Assembly (NCBI RefSeq): GCF_933775445.1
Contig: NW_026089511.1
Location: 62,001-126,000, forward strand
DNA length: 64,000 bases
Reading direction: 5' to 3'
From: Argentina anserina
Lineage: Eukaryota > Streptophyta > Magnoliopsida > Rosales > Rosaceae
Shown: piece after piece, positions 55,007 to 64,000 of the stretch
Layout: each line of letters opens with the position of its first letter
Numbering within the stretch: the stretch's first letter is position 1
Position numbers and translations under genes: made by a program
The notes under the pieces: generated by a model
What the model was told of the DNA's origin: nothing
The model's database searches: none
Seen by the model: only the letters and a program-made list of their open reading frames with translations

Positions 55007-56501
55007 CAGAAAGCCTTACAGAAGGATACTCAAACGAGAAATGAAAAGATACAGAATTGGAATAGTAAAGATACGCAAACGATGTAAAGATACACAATTG
55101 GAATAGTAAAGATACGCAAACGATGTAAAGATACTCAGTTTGAAAGAAACACACTCCCACACTTGCAAAACTCTCAAATACAATAGAAACTCGCATCAGA
55201 AGCCTTACAGAAAGATACTCAAACGAGAAATGAAAAGATACACAATTGGAATAGTAAAGATACGCAAACGATGTAAAGATACACAATTGGAATAGTAAAG
55301 ATACGCAAACGATGTAAAGATACTCAGTTTGAAAGAAACACACTCCCACACTTGCAAAACTCTCAAATACAATAGAAAATCGCATCAGAAGCCTTACAGA
55401 AAGATACTCAAACGAGAAATGAAAAGATACAGAATTGGAATAGTAAAGATACGCAAACGATGTAAAGATACACAATTGGAATAGTAAAGATACGCAAACA
55501 ATGTAAAGATACTCAGTTTGAAAGAAACACACTCTCACACTTGCAAAATCTCAAATTCAATAGAAACTCGCATCAGAAAGCCTTACAGAAAGATACTCAA
55601 ACGAGAAATGAAAAGATACACAATTGGAATAGTAAAGATACGCAATCGATGTAAAGATACTCAGTTTGAAAGAAACACACTCCCACACTTGCAAAACTCT
55701 CAAATACAATAGAAACTAGCATCAGAAGCCTTACAGAAAGATACTCAAACGAGAAATGAAAAGATACACAATTGGAATAGTAAAGATACGCAAACGATGT
55801 AAAGATACACAATTGGAATAGTAAAGATATGCAAACGATGTAAAGATACTCAGTTTGAAAGAAACACACTCCCACACTTGCAAAACTCTCAAATACAATA
55901 GAAACTCGCATCAGAAAGCCTTACAGAAGGATACTCAAACGAGAAATGAAAAGATACAGAATTGGAATAGTAAAGATACGCAAACGATGTAAAGATACAC
56001 AATTGGAATAGTAAAGATACGCAAACGATGTAAAGATACTCAGTTTGAAAGAAACACACTCCCACACTTGCAAAACTCTCAAATACAATAGAAACTCGCA
56101 TCAGAAGCCTTACAGAAAGATACTCAAACGAGAAATGAAAAGATACACAATTGGAATAGTAAAGATACGCAAACGATGTAAAGATACACAATTGGAATAG
56201 TAAAGATACGCAAACGATGTAAAGATACTCAGTTTGAAAGAAACACACTCCCACACTTGCAAAACTCTCAAATACAATAGAAAATCGCATCAGAAGCCTT
56301 ACAGAAAGATACTCAAACGAGAAATGAAAAGATACAGAATTGGAATAGTAAAGATACGCAAACGATGTAAAGATACACAATTGGAATAGTAAAGATACGC
56401 AAACGATGTAAAGATACTCAGTTTGAAAGAAACACACTCTCACACTTGCAAAATCTCAAATTCAATAGAAACTCGCATCAGAAAGCCTTACAGAAAGATA
56501 C

Positions 56502-58626
56502 TCAAACGAGAAATGAAAAGATAGACAATTGGAATAGTAAAGATACGCAATCGATGTAAAGATACTCAGTTTGAAAGAAACACACTCCCACACTTGCAAA
56601 ACTCTCAAATACAATAGAAACTCGCATCAGAAGCCTTACATAAAGATACTCAAACGAGAAATGAAAAGATACACAATTGGAATAGTAAAGATACGCAAAC
56701 GATGTAAAGATACATAATTGGAATAGTAAAGATACGCAAACGATGTAAAGATACTCAGTTTGAAAGAAACACACTCCCACACTTGCAAAACTCTCAAATA
56801 CAATAGAAAATCGCATCAGAAGCCTTACAGAAAGATACTCAAACGAGAAATGAAAAGATACAGAATTGGAATAGTAAAGATACGCAAACGATGTAAAGAT
56901 ACACAATTGGAATAGTAAAGATACGCAAACGATGTAAAGATACTCAGTTTGAAAGAAACACACTCCCACACTTGCAAAACTCTCAAATACAATAGAAAAT
57001 CGCATCAGAAGCCTTACAGAAAGATACTCAAACGAGAAAAGAAAAGATACATAATTGGAATAGTAAAGATACGCAAACGATGTAAAGATACACAATTGGA
57101 ATAGTAAAGATAAGCAAACGATGTAAAGATACTCAGTTTGAAAGAAACACACTCCCACACTTGCAAAACTCTCAAATACAATAGAAACTCGCATCAGAAG
57201 CCTTACAGAAAGATACTCAAACGAGAAATGAAAAGATACACAATTGGAATAGTAAAGATACGCAAACGATGTAAAGATACATAATTGGAATAGTAAAGAT
57301 ACGCAAACGATGTAAAGATACTCAGTTTGAAAGAAACACACTCCCACACTTGCAAAACTCTCAAATACAATAGAAAATCGCATCAGAAAGCCTTACAGAA
57401 AGATACTCAAACGAGAAATGAAAAGATAGACAATTGGAATAGTAAAGATACGCAATCGATGTAAAGATACTCAGTTTGAAAGAAACACACTCCCACACTT
57501 GCAAAACTCTCAAATACAATAGAAACTCGCATCAGAAGCCTTACATAAAGATACTCAAACGAGAAATGAAAAGATACACAATTGGAATAGTAAAGATACG
57601 CAAACGATGTAAAGATACATAATTGGAATAGTAAAGATACGCAAACGATGTAAAGATACTCAGTTTGAAAGAAACACACTCCCACACTTGCAAAACTCTC
57701 AAATACAATAGAAAATCGCATCAGAAGCCTTACAGAAAGATACTCAAACGAGAAATGAAAAGATACAGAATTGGAATAGTAAAGATACGCAAACGATGTA
57801 AAGATACACAATTGGAATAGTAAAGATACGCAAACGATGTAAAGATACTCAGTTTGAAAGAAACACACTCCCACACTTGCAAAACTCTCAAATACAATAG
57901 AAAATCGCATCAGAAGCCTTACAGAAAGATACTCAAACGAGAAATGAAAAGATACACAATTGGAATAGTAAAGATACGCAAACGATGTAAAGATACACAA
58001 TTGGAATAGTAAAGATACGCAAACGATGTAAAGATACTCAGTTTGAAAGAAACACACTCCCACACTTGCAAAACTCTCAAATACAATAGAAAATCGCATC
58101 AGAAGCCTTACAGAAAGATACTCAAACGAGAAAAGAAAAGATACATAATTGGAATAGTAAAGATACGCAAACGATGTAAAGATACACAATTGGAATAGTA
58201 AAGATAAGCAAACGATGTAAAGATACTCAGTTTGAAAGAAACACACTCCCACACTTGCAAAACTCTCAAATTCAATAGAAACTCGCATCAGAAAGCCTTA
58301 CAGAAAGATACTCAAACGAGAAATGAAAAGATAGACAATTGGAATAGTGAAGATACGCAATCGATGTAAAGATACTCAGTTTGAAAGAAACACACTCCCA
58401 CACTTGCAAAACTCTCAAATACAATAGAAACTCGCATCAGAAGCCTTACAGAAAGATACTCAAACGAGAAATGAAAAGATACACAATTGGAATAGTAAAG
58501 GTACGCAAACGATGTAAAGATACACAATTGGAATAGTAAAGATACGCAAACGATGTAAAGATACTCAGTTTGAAAGAAACACACTCCCACACTTGCAAAA
58601 CTCTCAAATACAATAGAAAATCGCAT
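56502..58626. repeat. 905-bp five-monomer higher-order repeat
   Basis: The GATAGACAATTGG single-B monomer recurs at 56502, 57407 and 58312, spaced exactly 905 bp. Each of the two full copies contains one 149-bp and four 189-bp monomers, with GATACATAATTGG, GATAAGCAAACG and CGAGAAAAGAAAAG as matching marks. The third copy is truncated after about two monomers. A 905-bp offset also relates 54984-55615 to 55889-56520. Confidence 0.8.
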
Positions 58627-58792
58627 CAGAAGCCTTACAGAAAGATACTCAAACGAGAAATGAAAAGATACAGAATTGGAATAGTAAAGATACGCAAACG
58701 ATGTAAAGATACACTATTAGAATAGTAAAGATACGCAAACGATGTAAAGATACTCAGTTTGAAAGAAACACACTCCCACACTTGCAAAACTC

Positions 58793-61700
58793 TCAAATAC
58801 AATAGAAACTCGCATCAGAAAGCCTTACAGAAAGATACTCAAACGAGAAATGAAAAGATACAGAATTGGAATAGTAAAGATACGCAAACGATGTAAAGAT
58901 ACACAATTGGAATAGTAAAGATACGCAAACGATGTAAAGATACTCAGTTTGAAAGAAACACACTCCCACACTTGCAAAACTCTCATATACAATAGAAAAT
59001 CGCATCAGAAGCCTTACAGAAAGATACTCAAACGAGAAATGAAAAGATACACAATTGGAATAGTAAAGATACGCAAACGATGTAAAGATACACAATTGGA
59101 ATAGTAAAGATACGCAAACGATGTAAAGATACTCAGTTTGAAAGAAACACACTCCCACACTTGCAAAACTCTCAAATTCAATAGAAACTCGCATCAGAAA
59201 GCCTTACAGAAAGATACTCAAACGAGAAATGAAAAGATACAGAATTGGAATAGTAAAGATACGCAAACGATGTAAAGATACACAATTGGAATAGTAAAGA
59301 TACGCAAACGATGTAAAGATACTCAGTTTGAAAGAAACACACTCCCACACTTGCAAAACTCTCAAATACAATAGAAACTAGCATCAGAAAACCTTACAGA
59401 AAAATACTCAAACGAGAAATGAAAAGATAGACAATTGGAATAGTAAAGATACGCAATCGATGTAAAGATACTCAGTTTGAAAGAAACACACTCCCACACT
59501 TGCAAAACTCTCAAATACAATAGAAACTAGCATCAGAAGCCTTACAGAAAGATACTCAAACGAGAAATGAAAAGATACACAATTGGAATAGTAAAGATAC
59601 GCAAACGATGTAAACATACACAATTGGAATAGTAAAGATATGCAAACGATGTAAAGATACTCAGTTTGAAAGAAACACACTCCCACACTTGCAAAACTCT
59701 CAAATACAATAGAAACTCGCATCAGAAAGCTTTACAGAAGGATACTCAAACGAGAAATGAAAAGATACAGAATTGGAATAGTAAAGATACGCAAACGATG
59801 TAAAGATACACAATTGGAATAGTAAAGATACGCAAACGATGTAAAGATACTCAGTTTGAAAGAAACACACTCCCACACTTGCAAAACTCTCAAATACAAT
59901 AGAAACTCGCATCAGAAGCCTTACAGAAAGATACTCAAACGAGAAATGAAAAGATACACAATTGGAATAGTAAAGATACGCAAACGATGTAAAGATACAC
60001 AATTGGAATAGTAAAGATACGCAAACGATGTAAAGATACTCAGTTTGAAAGAAACACACTCCCACACTTGCAAAACTCTCAAATACAATAGAAAATCGCA
60101 TCAGAAGCCTTACAGAAAGATACTCAAACGAGAAATGAAAAGATACAGAATTGGAATAGTAAAGATACGCAAACGATGTAAAGATACACAATTGGAATAG
60201 TAAAGATACGCAAACGATGTAAAGATACTCAGTTTGAAAGAAACACACTCTCACACTTGCAAAATCTCAAATTCAATAGAAACTCGCATCAGAAAGCCTT
60301 ACAGAAAGATACTCAAACGAGAAATGAAAAGATAGACAATTGGAATAGTAAAGATACGCAATCGATGTAAAGATACTCAGTTTGAAAGAAACACACTCCC
60401 ACACTTGCAAAACTCTCAAATACAATAGAAACTCGCATCAGAAGCCTTACATAAAGATACTCAAACGAGAAATGAAAAGATACACAATTGGAATAGTAAA
60501 GATACGCAAACGATGTAAAGATACATAATTGGAATAGTAAAGATACGCAAACGATGTAAAGATACTAAGTTTGAAAGAAACACACTCCCACACTTGCAAA
60601 ACTCTCAAATACAATAGAAACTCGCATCAGAAAGCCTTACAGAAAGATACTCAAACGAGAAATGAAAAGATACACAATTGGAATAGTAAAGATACGCAAA
60701 CGATGTAAAGATACACAATTGGAATAGTAAAGATACGCAAACGATGTAAAGATACTCAGTTTGAAAGAAACACACTCCCACACTTGCAAAACTCTCATAT
60801 ACAATAGAAAATCGCATCAGAAGCCTTACAGAAAGATACTCAAACGAGAAATGAAAAGATACACAATTGGAATAGTAAAGATACGCAAACGATGTAAAGA
60901 TACACAATTGGAATAGTAAAGATACGCAAACGATGTAAAGATACTCAGTTTGAAAGAAACACACTCCCACACTTGCAAAACTCTCAAATTCAATAGAAAC
61001 TCGCATCAGAAAGCCTTACAGAAAGATACTCAAACGAGAAATGAAAAGATACAGAATTGGAATAGTAAAGATACGCAAACGATGTAAAGATACACAATTG
61101 GAATAGTAAAGATACGCAAACGATGTAAAGATACTCAGTTTGAAAGAAACACACTCCCACACTTGCAAAACTCTCAAATACAATAGAAACTCGCATCAGA
61201 AGCCTTACAGAAAGATACTCAAACGAGAAATGAAAAGATACACAATTGGAATAGTAAAGATACGCAAACGATGTAAAGATACACAATTGGAATAGTAAAG
61301 ATACGCAAACGATGTAAAGATACTCAGTTTGAAAGAAACACACTCCCACACTTGCAAAACTCTCAAATACAATAGAAAATCGCATCAGAAGCCTTACAGA
61401 AAGATACTCAAACGAGAAATGAAAAGATACAGAATTGGAATAGTAAAGATACGCAAACGATGTAAAGATACACAATTGGAATAGTAAAGATACGCAAACG
61501 ATGTAAAGATACTCAGTTTGAAAGAAACACACTCTCACACTTGCAAAATCTCAAATTCAATAGAAACTCGCATCAGAAAGCCTTACAGAAAGATACTCAA
61601 ACGAGAAATGAAAAGATAGACAATTGGAATAGTAAAGATACGCAATCGATGTAAAGATACTCAGTTTGAAAGAAACACACTCCCACACTTGCAAAACTCT

Positions 61701-62479
61701 CAAATACAATAGAAACTCGCATCAGAAGCCTTACATAAAGATACTCAAACGAGAAATGAAAAGATACACAATTGGAATAGTAAAGATACGCAAACGATGT
61801 AAAGATACATAATTGGAATAGTAAAGATACGCAAACGATGTAAAGATACTAAGTTTGAAAGAAACACACTCCCACACTTGCAAAACTCTCAAATACAATA
61901 GAAACTCGCATCAGAAAGCCTTACAGAAAGATACTCAAACGAGAAATGAAAAGATACAGAATTGGAATAGTAAAGATACGCAAACGATGTAAAGATACAC
62001 AATTGGAATAGTAAAGATACGCAAACGATGTAAAGATACTCAGTTTGAAAGAAACACACTCCCACACTTGCAAAACTCTCATATACAATAGAAAATCGCA
62101 TCAGAAGCCTTACAGAAAGATACTCAAACGAGAAATGAAAAGATACACAATTGGAATAGTAAAGATACGCAAACGATGTAAAGATACACAATTGGAATAG
62201 TAAAGATACGCAAACGATGTAAAGATACTCAGTTTGAAAGAAACACACTCCCACACTTGCAAAACTCTCTAATACAATAGAAACTCGCATCAGAAGCCTT
62301 ACAGAAAGATACTCAAACGAGAAATGAAAAGATACACAATTGGAATAGTAAAGATACGCAAACGCTGTAAAGATACACAATTGGAATAGTAAAGATACGC
62401 AAACGATGTAAAGATACTCAGTTTGAAAGAAACTCACTCCCACACTTGCAAAACTCTCAAATTCAATAGAAACTCGCAT
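58793..62479. repeat. Right-block repeat at 1812- and 1284-bp offsets
   Basis: The segment 58793-59194 recurs at 60605-61006 (offset 1812), marked by CTCTCATATAC with GAAAATCGCATC, and a related copy starts at 61889. A second register, offset 1284, relates the GAAACTCGC monomer with GATAGACAATTGG near 60280 to that near 61564. Overlapping registers suggest several rounds of unequal exchange. Confidence 0.65.
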
Positions 62480-64000
62480 CAGAAAGCCTTACAGAAAGAT
62501 ACTCAAACGAGAAATGAAAAGATACACAATTGGAATAGTAAAGATACGCAAACGATGTAAAGATACACAATTGGAATAGTAAAGATACGCAAACGATGTA
62601 AAGATACTCAGTTTGAAAGAAACACACTCCCACACTTGCAAAACTCTCAAATACAATAGAAACTCGCATCAGAAAGCCTTATAGAAAGATACTCAAACGA
62701 GAAATGAAAAGATACAGAATTGGAATAGTAAAGATACGCAAACGATGTAAAGATACACAATTGGAATAGTAAAGATACGCAAACGATGTAAAGATACTCA
62801 GTTTGAAAGAAACACACTCCCACACTTGCAAAACTCTCAAATTCAATAGAAACTCGCATCAGAAAGCCTTACAGAAAAATACTCAAACGAGAAATGAAAA
62901 GATACACAATTGGAATAGTAAAGATACGCAAACGATGTAAAGATACTCAGTTTGAAAGAAACACACTCCCACACTTGCAAAACTCTCAAATTCAATAGAA
63001 ACTCGCATCAGAAAGCCTTACAGAAAGATACTCAAACGAGAAATGAAAAGATACAGAATTGGAATAGTAAAGATACGCAAACGATGTAAAGATACACAAT
63101 TGGAATAGTAAAGATACGCAAACGATGTAAAGATACTCAGTTTGAAAGAAACACACTCCCACACTTGCAAAACTCTCAAATACAATAGAAAATCGCATCA
63201 GAAGCCTTACAGAAAGATACTCAAACGAGAAATGAAAAGATACACAATTGGAATAGTAAAGATACGCAAACGATGTAAAGATACACAATTGGAATAGTAA
63301 AGATACGCAAACGATGTAAAGATACTCAGTTTGAAAGAAACACACTCCCACACTTGCAAAACTCTCTAATACAATAGAAACTCGCATCAGAAGCCTTACA
63401 GAAAGATACTCAAACGAGAAATGAAAAGATACACAATTGGAATAGTAAAGATACGCAAACGCTGTAAAGATACACAATTGGAATAGTAAAGATACGCAAA
63501 CGATGTAAAGATACTCAGTTTGAAAGAAACTCACTCCCACACTTGCAAAACTCTCAAATACAATAGAAACTAGCATCAGAAGCCTTACAGAAAGATACTC
63601 AAACGAGAAATGAAAAGATACACAATTGGAATAGTAAAGATACGCAAACGATGTAAAGATACACAATTGGAATAGTAAAGATATGCAAACGATGTAAAGA
63701 TACTCAGTTTGAAAGAAACACACTCCCACACTTGCAAAACTCTCAAATACAATAGAAACTCGCATCAGAAAGCCTTACAGAAGGATACTCAAACGAGAAA
63801 TGAAAAGATACAGAATTGGAATAGTAAAGATACGCAAACGATGTAAAGATACACAATTGGAATAGTAAAGATACGCAAACGATGTAAAGATACTCAGTTT
63901 GAAAGAAACACACTCCCACACTTGCAAAACTCTCAAATACAATAGAAACTCGCATCAGAAGCCTTACAGAAAGATACTCAAACGAGAAATGAAAAGATAC

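Larger units (their letters stand above)
37559..64000. repeat. Right satellite block (same family)
   Basis: The same A-B(B)-C satellite resumes immediately after the retrotransposon and runs to the window end in the same orientation. It has more consecutive 189-bp monomers than the left block. It also carries variants I did not notice on the left: ACTAGCATC for ACTCGCATC, CTTACATAAAG for CTTACAGAAAG, and a contracted C module reading CACTCTCACACTTGCAAAATC, which is two bases shorter. From about 37.6 to 38.9 kb the variants (for example AAATATACTCAG and CAGAAGTCTT) match those just left of the retrotransposon, so both sides are one interrupted array. No gene is supported. The block is cut by the window edge at 64000. 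Confidence 0.97.

Noticed and set aside
40262..63955. Minus-strand frames of 68-434 codons resembling hydrophobic membrane proteins
   Set aside because: They are the satellite read in its one stop-free frame; length tracks the number of consecutive 189-bp monomers and breaks at the one-base variant. No independent start context or domain is seen.
1..64000. Telomeric repeat or ribosomal spacer array
   Set aside because: No CCCTAAA/TTTAGGG tandem and no rRNA-like sequence is seen.
1..64000. CENP-B-box-like motif in the monomer
   Set aside because: I found no sequence fitting the TTCG....A..CGGG core in the consensus monomer.
1..64000. The array as a pure assembly artefact
   Set aside because: Copies carry private substitutions, indels and distinct joints, and the retrotransposon has a proper target duplication in register; exact copy numbers of HORs could still be wrong without long reads.

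Overview
The window is almost entirely one tandem-repeat (satellite) array, split by a single young, gene-less LTR retrotransposon. I find no convincing protein-coding gene, rRNA, tRNA or other RNA gene. The retrotransposon shows it is nuclear DNA of a land plant, most likely a flowering plant. Its primer-binding site matches the 3' end of plant tRNA-Asp, the primer typical of Athila-type Ty3/gypsy elements, and its internal motifs resemble the 3' non-coding part of plant Athila/Tat elements. I cannot name the species. A satellite array of this size with an Athila-like insertion suggests pericentromeric, centromeric or knob heterochromatin, but that is inference.

Layout. Positions 1-30896 are the left satellite block, 30897-37558 the retrotransposon, and 37559-64000 the right satellite block. 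The blocks total about 57 kb, or roughly 320 monomers. The common monomer is 189 or 190 bp; a shorter form is 148 or 149 bp. A monomer reads as module A (51-52 bp, starting GAAACTCGCATCAGAA), one or two copies of a 41-bp module B (starting GATACACAATTGG) and module C (56 bp, starting GATACTCAGTTTG). Losing one B gives the short form; one monomer has three B modules. Below this lies a finer grain of 16-40 bp pieces that nearly all start with GATAC or GAAAC. Counted on the consensus, the plus strand is 47% A, 19% T, 16% G and 19% C.

Monomers are arranged in nested higher-order repeats (HORs). The left block has a duplication at about 3.02 kb offset, a 6.95-6.97 kb segmental duplication (2526-9050 against 9476-16023), and three copies of a 2870-bp, 16-monomer HOR, the third enlarged by 527 bp. 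The right block has different HORs, including a 905-bp five-monomer unit, a 1054-bp unit, and a family whose copies differ by exactly one or two 189-bp monomers. The two blocks differ in variant content but share a recognisable segment next to the retrotransposon.

The retrotransposon lies on the minus strand. Its 5' LTR is at 35816-37558, the PBS at 35795-35812, the internal region at 32640-35815, a polypurine tract at about 32640-32654, and the 3' LTR at 30897-32639. A 5-bp target duplication, ATACA, flanks it. I found only two substitutions between the LTRs over about 1739 shared bases, so the insertion is recent. No gag, protease, reverse transcriptase, RNase H or integrase reading frame remains in the 3.2-kb interior, so it is a non-autonomous (LARD-like) element that would depend on proteins from a full-length relative.

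Most open frames are by-products of the repeat. Because 189 is a multiple of three and one minus-strand frame has no stop, runs of 189-bp monomers stay open for up to 434 codons. These are not annotated as genes.
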